Shown piece by piece: positions 18,565-26,326 of a DNA stretch of 64,000 nt (positions are counted from its first letter, which is position 1; each line of letters starts with the position of its first letter). This DNA comes from Achromobacter deleyi (GTDB taxonomy: Bacteria > Pseudomonadota > Gammaproteobacteria > Burkholderiales > Burkholderiaceae_B): positions 434,001-498,000 of the forward strand of contig NZ_CP065997.1 of NCBI RefSeq assembly GCF_016127315.1, written 5' to 3'. Both the position numbers and the translations under genes were made by a program. The notes beneath the pieces were generated by a model. That model did no database searches. It saw only the letters and a program-made list of their open reading frames with translations, and had not been told where the DNA came from.

Positions 18565-18803
18565 CTCCGGCCCTCTCGGGCCTGCGCGCTCCGCTTGCCC
18601 CCCAAAGCCGAGTGTGTGCAATGGGCGGGTGTAGGCGGTCTTGCTGTTCCCTTCACCGTATCACGGCGTTCTCGCCGTCAAGGGCGACGCGCGCCCTGCG
18701 CGCTTGCGTCCTGGTGGCCGTCTGCGACCCCTGACTGCTTGCGCTGCGCAGTGCTGGCGACGGTTCCGGGCAATTCCGCCCGAGCAACCGGAGCACGATC
18801 ATG
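18565..18803 (+). repeat. Leader repeat copy 1, upstream of radC
   Basis: About 235 bp closely matching 19355-19590. It starts with CTCCGGCCCT, includes AAAGCCGAG, a very conserved block from 18633 (AGGCGGTCTTGCTGTTCCC) and ends with the ribosome site and start codon of the radC-like gene. It holds a GCCGTCAAGG motif at 18674-18683. It fills the 326-bp gap between the DUF1016 gene and radC; no other gene is seen there. Confidence 0.85.
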
Positions 18804-19310
18804 TCGCAACTGTCCTTTTCCTCATTCGATACCTCGCTGATGGTGCGTGACTCACAGGGCCGCTACCTGTTGGCGACTGCCGACCAGATTCTGGAGGCCG
18901 CGCGCCAGGCCATCGAGCACAAGATGCAGCGTGGTGCGTCGTTCAGTTCGCCGGCAGCGGTCAAGGAGTACCTGTGCGCCAAGCTGGGTGGCTTCGAGCA
19001 TGAGGTGTTCGCAGTGCTGTTCCTCGATACGCAGCATCGCCTGATCGAATACGCCGAAATGTTCCACGGCACCATCGACAGCGCATCGGTGTATCCGCGC
19101 GAAGTGGTCAAGGAGACACTGCGGCTCAACGCGGCGGCGGTCATCATTTCGCACAACCACCCGAGCGGGAACCCCGAGCCGAGCGCGGCCGACAAGGCGA
19201 TGACCGCGCAGCTTCGGCAGGCGCTGGCGCTGGTGGACGTTCGCACGCTGGATCACATCATCGTTGCGGGGAGCCGCACCACGTCATTCGCCGAACGCGG
19301 CCTGCTTTGA
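18801..19310 (+). CDS. RadC-family JAB/MPN-domain protein
   Basis: A 169-residue protein made of the RadC/JAMM domain. The metal motif HNHPSGNPEPSAAD places His117, His119 and Asp130, and the upstream MFHGTIDSASVYPREVVKETL strand-helix is typical. The catalytic-type fold suggests a metal-dependent hydrolase, but the biochemical role of RadC proteins is unsettled; the historic link to recombinational repair has not held. Copies are common on ICEs and plasmids. It lacks the N-terminal HhH region of chromosomal RadC. It is followed 5 bp later by its own terminator. Confidence 0.9.
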   Translation: MSQLSFSSFDTSLMVRDSQGRYLLATADQILEAARQAIEHKMQRGASFSSPAAVKEYLCAKLGGFEHEVFAVLFLDTQHRLIEYAEMFHGTIDSASVYPREVVKETLRLNAAAVIISHNHPSGNPEPSAADKAMTAQLRQALALVDVRTLDHIIVAGSRTTSFAERGLL

Positions 19311-19315
19311 CCATA

Positions 19316-19336
19316 GGGGGCTTCGGCCCCCTTTTT
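19316..19336 (+). terminator. Terminator after radC
   Basis: GGGGGC / GCCCCC stem with a TTCG tetraloop and five T. It separates the radC transcript from the next leader repeat, so each leader seems to start a separate unit. Confidence 0.8.
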
Positions 19337-19354
19337 GCTGCGCCCGGCGGCGCA

Positions 19355-19590
19355 ACTCCGGCCCTCGCGGGCCTGCGCGTGCTGCGCATTTGCCGAAAGC
19401 CGAGGTGCGTGGAGGTGTGAGGGAGGCGGTCTTGCTGTTCCCTTCACCGTATCACGGCGTTCTCGCCGTCAAGGGCGGCGCGTGCAAGCACGCTTGCGGC
19501 CTGTGGCCGTCACTGACCCCTGACTGCTGCGCTGCGCCGTGCTGGCGACGGTTCCGGGCAATTCCGCCCGTGCAACCGGAGATCGTCATG
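19355..19590 (+). repeat. Leader repeat copy 2, upstream of the Cys-rich protein gene
   Basis: Second copy of the ~235-bp leader. Identity is highest from 19424 (AGGCGGTCTTGCTGTTCCC) to the start codon, including the stretch GGCGACGGTTCCGGGCAATT. The GCCGTCAAGG motif is at 19465-19474. Both copies end exactly at a start codon, so the repeat is a shared 5' control region, not a random duplication. Confidence 0.85.
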
Positions 19591-19980
19591 AACGACAAAT
19601 CACACGTTTCCCTCGAACAGCATGTTTGCCTCGTTTGCGGCGCGGCGTTCGATACCGGCGCCATCCTGCTGGACAAGCGCCTGCGCGCGAGCATGGAGCG
19701 CCACACGGCGACCGGCTGGGGCCTGTGCCCCGAGCATCAGAAGCTGTCCGACGATGGCTTTGTCGCGCTGGTCGAATGCGACCCGCAACGCAGCGGTTCG
19801 CAAGCAGGCGGGCGCATGAAGCCCGAGCAGGCATACCGGACGGGCCGGCTGGCTCATCTACGGCGCACGGTGTTCGCGCAGGTGTTCAACGTGCCGATCG
19901 CGGACGAGCAGGCTTGCGTCTTTGTCGAGCCTGGCGTGATCGAGCAGTTGCAGTCGATGACGGCGACAGCGGCGAGCTGA
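19588..19980 (+). CDS. Small Cys-rich protein of unknown function
   Basis: A 130-residue protein beginning MNDKSHVSLEQHVCLVCGAAFDTGAILL. The CLVCG pair plus a later CPEH pair (GWGLCPEHQKLSDDG) suggests a single zinc ribbon or zinc finger. I do not recognise a named family beyond proteins of similar type on Tn4371-like elements. The start is fixed by an ACCGGAG ribosome site and by the end of the leader repeat. Its control by the same leader as radC suggests the two are expressed together. Confidence 0.75.
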   Translation: MNDKSHVSLEQHVCLVCGAAFDTGAILLDKRLRASMERHTATGWGLCPEHQKLSDDGFVALVECDPQRSGSQAGGRMKPEQAYRTGRLAHLRRTVFAQVFNVPIADEQACVFVEPGVIEQLQSMTATAAS

Positions 19981-19998
19981 TCGCGCCGCGCTGCTTTC

Positions 19999-20037
19999 GG
20001 TGCGTCGCTCCTTCGGGGGCGGCGCACCTTTCTTTTT
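19999..20037 (+). terminator. Terminator after the Cys-rich protein gene
   Basis: A 13-bp stem (GGTGCG.. / ..CGCACC with two wobble pairs) closed by a TTCG loop and followed by TTTCTTTTT. Confidence 0.8.
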
Positions 20038-20500
20038 GCTGCGCCCGGTGCCTGTCTCCGCGCCTGCGGCGCTGCGCGCTTCGCTTGCCTCCAGGGGAAA
20101 GCCCTGCGGGCTATCCCCGCCGCGCAGGCTTGGCGCCCCTGAACGCCGCCGACCCGGCTGCGCCGGATCGGCCAGACAGCAGCCGCACCAGGCCCACGAT
20201 GACTTGCGTGTGCTCGTCCTGATCCTGTTGCTTCTTCGCCGTTGAAGTTCGGGCGTCCCCGGCCACCTGGGAGATGGCCGGTCGCGCTGTCGTGCTGCGC
20301 ATCGAACCCCCTGCGGGGTTTCGCCCCTGACGGGCTTCCATCGTTCCCTCGCTCCGCTCGGCTGACGCCTCCGGCCCGGCTTCCAGCTTCGGGCCTGCGC
20401 GCTTCGCTTGCCGTGCGGTCGGCGTGTGGGAAGGCCGTTGCCATGTCCAGCCGTCTCCCCTGACCTCATCACCTTGTCCGCGACTGTAGCCCGCGCCCGT

Positions 20501-20579
20501 GTGCCGTCAAGGCGCGCAGGGCCGTGTCCTCGCTGCGCTGCGGGCCGCACCAACCCTGCGCTTGCCTCCTTGACGGCAC
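20501..20579. repeat. 12-bp perfect inverted repeat
   Basis: GTGCCGTCAAGG at 20501-20512 and its reverse complement at 20568-20579, 55 bp apart. The core GCCGTCAAGG also occurs in each leader repeat (18674 and 19465), so it may be a protein-binding site used across this region. Confidence 0.6.
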
Positions 20580-20755
20580 CCGTTCGCGCGCTCCTGACCG
20601 TCGCGGGCGATGAACTCAGGAAAGACGGTGGCAACAGGGCCAACCGGGTTCCTCGTGCCGACCGCACCGAACAGCCGAAAGGCTGGGCTCCGAATCTAGG
20701 AATCCGGTGTGCGGCGTGAACAGCAAACCCTTTTTTCTTTGTCAGGAGAAATGCC

Positions 20756-21580
20756 ATGCAACTCGCATCCCGCTTCGCTTCCCGTTCCCCGGTGCTGCGT
20801 TCGGAACGTCCCTTGTCCGATGACCAAATCCGGGCCGTGGCCCCGTCCATCTTTGCGGAGGCACCGCACGAAAGCCGCTCCGAGCGGTACAGCTACATCC
20901 CCACCGCCACCGTGCTGCAAGAACTGCGCGGGGAAGGCTTCGAGCCTTTCATGGTGACGCAAACCCGCGTGCGCCACGACGACCGCCGCGACTACACCAA
21001 GCACATGATTCGGCTGCGCCACGCCAGCCAGATCAACGGCCGCGAGGCCAACGAAATCATCCTGCTGAACTCCCATGACGGCACCAGCAGCTATCAGATG
21101 CTGGCCGGGATGTTCCGTTTCGTTTGCAGCAATGGCCTTGTCTGCGGCGACACCGTGGCGGACGTGCGCGTACCCCACAAGGGCGACGTAGCCGGGCACG
21201 TCATCGAAGGCGCTTACGAAGTCCTGCACGGCTTCGACCGGGCGCAGGAATCGCGCGATTCCATGCGCGCCATCACGCTCGACGGCGGGGAATCGGAAGT
21301 GTTCGCCCGCGCTGCGCTGGCGTTGAAGTACGACGAGGACAAGCCCGCACCCATCACGGAATCGCAAATCCTGATGCCGCGCCGCCATGACGACGACCGC
21401 CGCGACCTGTGGAGCGTGTTCAACCGCACGCAGGAGAACTTGACCAAAGGCGGCCTGTCCGCCCGCGCCGCGAATGGCCGCCGCCAGACCACCCGGCCCG
21501 TGCAGGGCATCGACCAAAGCGTGCGCCTGAATCGCGCCCTGTGGCTGCTGGCCGATGGCCTGCGCCAGTTGAAAGCCTGA
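20756..21580 (+). CDS. DUF932-family protein
   Basis: A 274-residue cytoplasmic protein of the DUF932 family, common on plasmids and ICEs. Characteristic parts are SERYSYIPTATVLQELRGEGFEPF, KHMIRLRH, NSHDGTSSYQMLAGMFRFVCSNGLVCGD and the HVIEGAYEVL segment. Its function is not established; relatives from phages and plasmids sit near recombination and anti-defence genes. An AGGAGAAATGCC ribosome site precedes the ATG. It is the first gene of a run that continues with the ParB-like gene. Confidence 0.88.
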   Translation: MQLASRFASRSPVLRSERPLSDDQIRAVAPSIFAEAPHESRSERYSYIPTATVLQELRGEGFEPFMVTQTRVRHDDRRDYTKHMIRLRHASQINGREANEIILLNSHDGTSSYQMLAGMFRFVCSNGLVCGDTVADVRVPHKGDVAGHVIEGAYEVLHGFDRAQESRDSMRAITLDGGESEVFARAALALKYDEDKPAPITESQILMPRRHDDDRRDLWSVFNRTQENLTKGGLSARAANGRRQTTRPVQGIDQSVRLNRALWLLADGLRQLKA

Positions 21581-21658
21581 ATCCCCACGCGGCAGGGGCA
21601 GGCAGCAGCCCTTGCCGCTTCTCTCGCTGCTGCATCCCAACCGCTAGGAGAAATCACC

Positions 21659-23719
21659 ATGAACGCCGTACTCAAAACCGAAACTATCGCCATCGAAGCC
21701 GCCGCACCGCTGGAAGTGGCCGACCCCGCCAAGAACCTGATCTTGGTTCCCCTCTTGCAGTTGCTGCCGCGCCGTTCCAAGCGCAACGCGCGGACGACCC
21801 CGCGCCAGTCCATCCCCGAACTGGCCGCGAGCATTGCCCGCATCGGCCTGCTGCAAAACCTGATCGTCATCCTCGCCGCCGATGGCGAGCAATACGAAGT
21901 CGTCGCAGGCGACCGCCGCCTGACCGCCTTGAAGCTGCTGGCGAAGAAGAAGCGCATCCCCGCCGACTACGAGGTGCCGTGCCTGCTGGTGTCCGATGCC
22001 TCGGCCCGCACCGTCAGCCTCGCGGAGAACGTGCAGCGCGAGAACATGCACCCCGCCGACCAGTTCGCGGCCTTCGCCGCGCTGGTCAAGGAAGGCCGAC
22101 CCATCGAGGACATTGCCGCCGACTTCGGCGTGTCCCCGCTGGTGGTGCAGCGCCGCTTGAAGCTGGCGAACGTCTCGCCGCGCCTGATGGCCGATTACCG
22201 CGCCGGTGGCGTGACGCTGGAACAGTTGATGGCCTTGACCATCACCGACGATCACGCCGCGCAGGAAGCCGCGTTCTATGGTGCGCCGGAATGGCAGCGC
22301 AGCCCGTCCAAGCTGCGCGAGCGCCTGACCGAGCGCGAAATCGACGCCACGCACGCGCTGGTGCGCTTCGCCGGGCTGGACACCTACCGGCAGGCAGGCG
22401 GTGGCGTCCGCCGTGACCTGTTCGCCGAAGGCGATGCCGGAACCTACCTCACCGATACCGGAGTGCTGGAAACGCTGGTGCGCGACAAGCTGGCAACGCT
22501 GGCCGAGGACGTGCGCGCCGAGGGTTGGGCGTGGGTGGAGGCCGTGCCGCATCTGGCCTACGAGGAACGGCAGACGTTCCAGAACGCACCGCGCCACCGC
22601 CGCGAGCCGACCACCCGCGAGGCCCGCCGCATCGCCTCGCTGGAAACCCGCCTCGAAAAGATCGACGCCGAACTGGAAGATGCCTGCGACGCCGAGGACG
22701 AGGCCAAGGCCGAGAAGCTGGAACAGCGCCGCGATCAGGTGGTCGGGGAACTGCAAGACGCGGAGGACGCCTTGCAAGGCTATGCGCCCGAGGTGCGCGA
22801 CGTGGCCGGTGCCATCGTCACCATCGACCGCAACGGCGAGGCCGCCATTCATCGCGGCCTGCTGCGCGAAGCCGAGGCCAAGGCGCTGCGCACGCTGGAA
22901 AAACTGCGGCGCGGTTTCGGCAGCACCGAAGGCGAAGCCGCCAACAACGAGCGCGAGGACGACGACGCGCCCAAGGCCGCGAGCCTGTCCGACCGGCTGG
23001 CGCAGCGGTTGAGCGCCCACCGCACGGCGGCGCTGCAAATCGAAGTTGCACGGCATCCGCACGTCGCGCTGGCCGCGCTGGTGCATGGCATGGTGCAGAA
23101 CGTCTTGCAGCCCCACACCTACGGCGATGGCCTGCCGCTCGGCGTGCGCCTCACGGCGCAAGACCGACTGGAAGGCATGGCCCCGGACTGGCCGGAATCG
23201 CCCGCCGCCGTGGCGCTGCGCGAACTGCAACAGGTGGCCGGTGAAGCCTTGCCGGAGGACAGCGCCGAACTGTTCGCCGCGCTGCTGGTGAAGTCGCAAG
23301 ACGAACTGGTGCGCCTGCTGGCGGTTTGCGTGGCCGCGACGGTGGACGTGGTGACGCCCCGCGCCACGACGCACCAGCCCGGCGAGGAACTGGCGCAGGC
23401 CGTGGGCCTCGACATGGCCGCATGGTGGAAGCCGACTGCGGAAAGCTACTTCACGCACGTTCCGAAGGTTGCGATTTTGGATGCCGTGGGCGCGTTCGCA
23501 CCGGAATCCGTCACCCGGCTGGCGAAGCTCAAGAAGGCCGACATTGCCAGCGAAGCGGAACGGCTGGCCGATGGCACGGGCTGGATGCCCGCCATCTTCA
23601 AGGCCGAAGGCCCGCAGCAGGCAACGCAGGAAGGCGCGCAGGAAGAAGGCCCGGCGCAGGACGCCCCGGAGGATGCCGAGGCAATGGCGGATGAACCCGC
23701 CGAGGCGCTGGCCGCTTGA
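21659..23719 (+). CDS. Large ParB/RepB/Spo0J-family protein
   Basis: A 686-residue protein. Residues about 25-130 form the ParB N-terminal domain (IPELAASIARIGLLQNLIV, then VVAGDRRLTALKLL and SLAENVQRENMHPADQF, the GxxRxxA and ENxxR boxes), followed by a helix-turn-helix (IEDIAADFGVSPLVVQRRLKLA). The rest is much longer than in partition ParB proteins (usually about 300 residues), with an acidic, coiled-coil-like stretch near 315-370 (LETRLEKIDAELEDACDAEDE). It is far from parA (28603), so it may act in element maintenance or gene control rather than as the cognate centromere protein. Confidence 0.88.
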   Translation: MNAVLKTETIAIEAAAPLEVADPAKNLILVPLLQLLPRRSKRNARTTPRQSIPELAASIARIGLLQNLIVILAADGEQYEVVAGDRRLTALKLLAKKKRIPADYEVPCLLVSDASARTVSLAENVQRENMHPADQFAAFAALVKEGRPIEDIAADFGVSPLVVQRRLKLANVSPRLMADYRAGGVTLEQLMALTITDDHAAQEAAFYGAPEWQRSPSKLRERLTEREIDATHALVRFAGLDTYRQAGGGVRRDLFAEGDAGTYLTDTGVLETLVRDKLATLAEDVRAEGWAWVEAVPHLAYEERQTFQNAPRHRREPTTREARRIASLETRLEKIDAELEDACDAEDEAKAEKLEQRRDQVVGELQDAEDALQGYAPEVRDVAGAIVTIDRNGEAAIHRGLLREAEAKALRTLEKLRRGFGSTEGEAANNEREDDDAPKAASLSDRLAQRLSAHRTAALQIEVARHPHVALAALVHGMVQNVLQPHTYGDGLPLGVRLTAQDRLEGMAPDWPESPAAVALRELQQVAGEALPEDSAELFAALLVKSQDELVRLLAVCVAATVDVVTPRATTHQPGEELAQAVGLDMAAWWKPTAESYFTHVPKVAILDAVGAFAPESVTRLAKLKKADIASEAERLADGTGWMPAIFKAEGPQQATQEGAQEEGPAQDAPEDAEAMADEPAEALAA

Positions 23720-23733
23720 CCCGCGCCAATGGC

Positions 23734-23761
23734 AAGCGCCCCGGCCTCGACCGGGGCGCTT
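23734..23761 (+). terminator. Hairpin after the ParB-like gene, no T tract
   Basis: Perfect 11-bp stem AAGCGCCCCGG / CCGGGGCGCTT, 15 bp beyond the stop codon and just before the ribosome site of the next small gene. With no T run it may protect the mRNA 3' end or attenuate rather than fully terminate. Confidence 0.55.
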
Positions 23762-23781
23762 CGCTGGAAGGAGAAGCCCAC

Positions 23782-23991
23782 ATGACCCGCACCACAAACA
23801 GCCGCCCGCGCATGGCGGCGACCTATGCCCCCGGCACGGTTCGCGCCCGCCGCTGGCATGGTGAAGGCGACGTGCGCGGCTATCGCCCACCCTCGGGCTG
23901 GATGGCCTGCGCCGACCTCACCGACATTCACCCCATCACGGGCCGCGTCCTGCCGCGCGCCGTGTGGTGGCTTATCGAAACGAAGGAATAA
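23782..23991 (+). CDS. Small protein of unknown function
   Basis: A 69-residue basic protein (MTRTTNSRPRMAATYAPGTVRARRWHGEGDVRGYRPPSGW..). GGAAGGAG lies about 10 bases upstream of this ATG, which is why it is preferred to the in-frame ATG at 23716 that overlaps the parB-like stop region. No domain is recognised. It sits between two hairpin regions. Confidence 0.6.
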   Translation: MTRTTNSRPRMAATYAPGTVRARRWHGEGDVRGYRPPSGWMACADLTDIHPITGRVLPRAVWWLIETKE

Positions 23992-24741
23992 CCGCGATCG
24001 GCACCGCGCCCTGGGCGCGGTGGTCGCAAAAATCCGGGCGCGGCAGTGGCCGCGCCCGGTGTTCAAGCCCAAAGCAAGTCGCCCCGTCGCTGCCTTCGAT
24101 CAGGCGGCGACGGGGCGAGCGCGCAATGGTCTTGCGCGCGGCACGGCAATCGGTGCCCGCTGGCGCGGGCAAGGTGTCTATACCGCCCCGCCGCGATGGT
24201 CGGGGCGCGCGGGACTACGCCCCGGCTTGCTGCGGCAGGTTGCGCGGATGCGTGCCGTCCTCAACGCTGGTGGTTCCCGCCCATCACGTCACGAAGGACG
24301 GTTCACGGACAACCCGCCCGGCATCGCTATGGAGCTTCCACACCACGCCTCAAGACCTGCGCCGCAAGGTGCGGCAAGGGCGTTCTCGCCTGTCGTCGGG
24401 GGATTGACCTGGCCCGCGTCAGTGGGCGTGCCGGAGAAGCCTTCGGGCGGGGATGCCGAGCCGGCCCCATCTCCTTTCGGAGCGGTTCGGCCCAAAGCGT
24501 CCTTGTCTCGTTGTGAATCCTGGCGGGGGCGCGGCTGCGCCTCGGGCTTCATGGCTGCAACCGTCCGGCGAAAACAATTTCCCCGCCGCTGCGCGGCTTC
24601 CTCGCGCAGCAAATTCTTTTCGCCTCCCGGTTCTCCACTGCGTTTCGACCGCAGGCAGTGCAGCCAGCCCGTCCCCCGCCGGCCGGATCACAACAAGGAC
24701 GCGATGGGCGCGAACCTTGTTCAACCGAAAGGAGAAACATC
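23992..24741. other. Non-coding stretch with a six-hairpin array
   Basis: 750 bp with no convincing gene. The first 215 bp hold six consecutive inverted repeats (listed separately). The remaining ~530 bp show nothing recognisable apart from the GGAGAAA ribosome site of the DUF736 gene at its end. Confidence 0.6.
24002..24207 (+). ncRNA. Six consecutive hairpins; candidate structured RNA or DNA site
   Basis: Perfect stems at 24002-24022 (9 bp), 24034-24059 (11 bp, CCGGGCGCGGC), 24081-24116 (10 bp, GCCCCGTCGC, extendable to 14 with one wobble), 24119-24139 (8 bp, GCGCGCAA), 24155-24170 (6 bp) and 24184-24207 (7 bp). They follow each other with gaps of 2-21 bases and do not overlap. There is no open frame through the array that looks like protein. 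It could be a small RNA, a long 3'-UTR, or a single-strand initiation site for replication. Confidence 0.45.
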
Positions 24742-25056
24742 ATGGCCAACATCGGCACGTTCACCACCGACAAAGACGGCTTCACCGGCACGCTGCGCAC
24801 CCTGACGCTGAACGTCAAGGTCAAGCTGGTTCCCAACGACAAGGGGGACAACGAGAAAGCCCCGGACTACCGCGTCCAGGCCGCAGGCCACGACATCGGC
24901 GCGGCGTGGAACAAGACCAGCGAGGCCGGGCGGGAATACAAGTCCGTGAGTCTCGACGATCCTTCGTTCCCGGCTCCGGTCTATGCCCGCCTGATCGAAA
25001 ACGAGGACGGCACGCACGACCTGATCTGGTCGCGCAGCAAGCCCCAGGCGGCGTGA
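24742..25056 (+). CDS. DUF736-family protein
   Basis: A 104-residue protein ([24 protein letters not shown]) of DUF736, a family found almost only on conjugative elements of Proteobacteria. The C-terminal [14 protein letters not shown] and [19 protein letters not shown] segments are typical. Function is not known. AAAGGAGAAACATC before the ATG is a strong ribosome site. A perfect hairpin follows the stop codon. Confidence 0.88.
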   Translation: MANIGTFTTDKDGFTGTLRTLTLNVKVKLVPNDKGDNEKAPDYRVQAAGHDIGAAWNKTSEAGREYKSVSLDDPSFPAPVYARLIENEDGTHDLIWSRSKPQAA

Positions 25057-25062
25057 CCGCCG

Positions 25063-25092
25063 CAGCGCCCCGCCCATCGCGGCGGGGCGCTG
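25063..25092 (+). terminator. Hairpin after the DUF736 gene, no T tract
   Basis: Perfect 12-bp stem CAGCGCCCCGCC / GGCGGGGCGCTG with a 6-base loop, 7 bp beyond the stop codon. It lies between convergent genes. As with 23734-23761, a T run is missing. Confidence 0.55.
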
Positions 25093-25119
25093 TGCTGCTG
25101 GTCGCAGCACATCATCACG

Positions 25120-25425
25120 TCACGCGCGCGGCTTCGCCGCGTCGCGCTCCTTCAACACCGACTCCAACTCCCGGCGCACCTGCGCCAGCAGCTCGTCGGC
25201 CTTGTGCGGGCTATCGCCCGCGTAGGCCAGCGTCAGCAGCGTGAGCGGGTGGATCTCCATCACCTCGCACAGCTCGGCCAGCTTGCTCAGGGTCGGGCTT
25301 TTGAGGTCGCGTTCGAGGGTACTCATGTAGGTGCGGCTGGACACGTCAGAGAAGGCTTCCTGGCTCAAGCCACGCGCCTTTCTGACCGTCTTCAACGCCT
25401 TTGCCAATGAATACCCAGCCGCCAC
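25120..25425 (-). CDS. XRE-family helix-turn-helix regulator
   Basis: A 101-residue protein with an N-terminal Cro/C1-type HTH (LAKALKTVRKARGLSQEAFSDVSSRTYMSTLERDLKSPTLSKLAELCEVM, seen in parts) and a short helical tail. The start is GTG at 25425 with GAGGG ten bases upstream. It is divergent from the DUF2958 gene, and a CTATAG/CTATAG repeat in the gap could be its operator. It probably represses itself and the rightward promoter. Confidence 0.85.
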   Translation of the reverse strand: MAAGYSLAKALKTVRKARGLSQEAFSDVSSRTYMSTLERDLKSPTLSKLAELCEVMEIHPLTLLTLAYAGDSPHKADELLAQVRRELESVLKERDAAKPRA

Positions 25426-25462
25426 CTATGGTTTCCCTCAAAAAACCAAGATGACAGCCCAT

Positions 25463-25490
25463 TGCGCCCTATAGGACTACAATCTATAGT
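25463..25490 (+). promoter_or_regulatory. Putative promoter with palindromic operator
   Basis: TTGCGC (25463-25468) and TATAGT (25485-25490), 16 bp apart, form a reasonable rightward -35/-10 pair. Two palindromic hexamers CTATAG (25469-25474 and 25484-25489) overlap it, spaced 15 bp centre to centre. It lies between the divergent XRE and DUF2958 genes. Confidence 0.45.
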
Positions 25491-25668
25491 GTTCATTTGG
25501 TGTTGCTATCCGTTTTTGTGCCTTTACGGAAATCCGCATCGGCGGGTTCCGGCAAAACCACGGAGCCACGTCCGTGCTTGCGCACGAAGGCACAAATCCG
25601 GCTCGGCAGTTCTGCGCTTTGGCGCGAAACCGCATCCGTGCATCATTGGATTCGTGGGATTACCGACC

Positions 25669-26019
25669 ATGCCCCAGCCACTTGCCACCGACCCGGAACG
25701 CGCGCAACTGCTCGCCAACGGCGAGGCCCGTGCCGCTGGCGAGGCCATCGACCCGATGCCCGTGGTGCGCCTGTTCACGCCCGACGCGCATGTGACCTGG
25801 CTGCTGGCGGCGCTCGATCCCGCCGATGGCGACACCGCTTGGGGCCTCATCGACCTGGGGATCGGGATGCCCGCGCAAGGCACCGTCAAGCTGTCCGAAC
25901 TGGCCGGCATCGTCGGGCCGCGCCAGCAACCCGTGCTACGCGACCTCTATTTCCGTCCCACGCGCACGCTGTCGGAATACACCCGGCTGGCCAAGCGCGA
26001 CGGAGCGATCCCGGACTGA
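25669..26019 (+). CDS. DUF2958-family protein
   Basis: A 116-residue protein. The pattern ..MPVVRLFTPDAHVTWLLAALDP, then WGLIDLGIGMPAQGTVKLSEL and LYFRPTRTLSEYTRLA is that of DUF2958, another family typical of Tn4371-like ICEs and plasmids. No catalytic motif is visible and no function is established. The ATG at 25669 marks the start of family homology; the frame is open further upstream through the regulatory gap. Confidence 0.85.
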   Translation: MPQPLATDPERAQLLANGEARAAGEAIDPMPVVRLFTPDAHVTWLLAALDPADGDTAWGLIDLGIGMPAQGTVKLSELAGIVGPRQQPVLRDLYFRPTRTLSEYTRLAKRDGAIPD

Positions 26020-26326
26020 ATACGTCCTACTGTGACTTTTTCAGTCTGGTGTCATACCGGGTAAGTCTCAATCCGCATTCTTGCGGCGTAGCCCCACCAC
26101 TCTGATCCAAATAGACATGATGCCTGGCGCGGGCTGCGGCAGGCTGGCTTGTGCAGTACCCCCTTTCGGGCGCTGCCGCCGCAGCATTGAGACGAATACC
26201 GCAACGCATCGGAGCCAATCGGTCTTGACAGCCCCATCCGCCTTTTTACCCCATGACGTTCCGACGAGGGCGATGTAGCGCGTAGTTCTTCCGTGGCGGC
26301 GAGTCCTGTTTGCAGGAGGAGGCGTC
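26020..26326. other. Intergenic, nothing clear
   Basis: 307 bp between DUF2958 and DUF2285 genes. Apart from a short GTCTCAA / TTGAGAC inverted repeat (near 26066 and 26188) and the AGGAGGAG ribosome site at the end I see no gene or motif. Confidence 0.4.

Larger units (their letters stand above)
19981..20755. other. Long non-coding stretch with GC-rich repeats
   Basis: 775 bp without a believable gene. It holds a terminator (19999-20037), further degenerate copies of the CTGCGCGCTTCGCTTGCC motif (around 20076 and 20394) related to the leader repeats, and a perfect 12-bp inverted repeat (20501-20512 / 20568-20579). The last 30 bp hold the ribosome site of the DUF932 gene. Confidence 0.6.

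Noticed and set aside
19858..20850. Minus-strand open frame of 330 codons across the repeat-rich gap
   Set aside because: No ribosome site or recognisable domain, overlaps the Cys-rich gene and DUF932 start, and is made of repeat-derived Arg/Gly/Ala-rich residues.
23992..24740. Coding frames through the hairpin array on the plus strand
   Set aside because: Several frames are open only because of high GC; they lack ribosome sites and domain patterns, and the DNA is dominated by inverted repeats.
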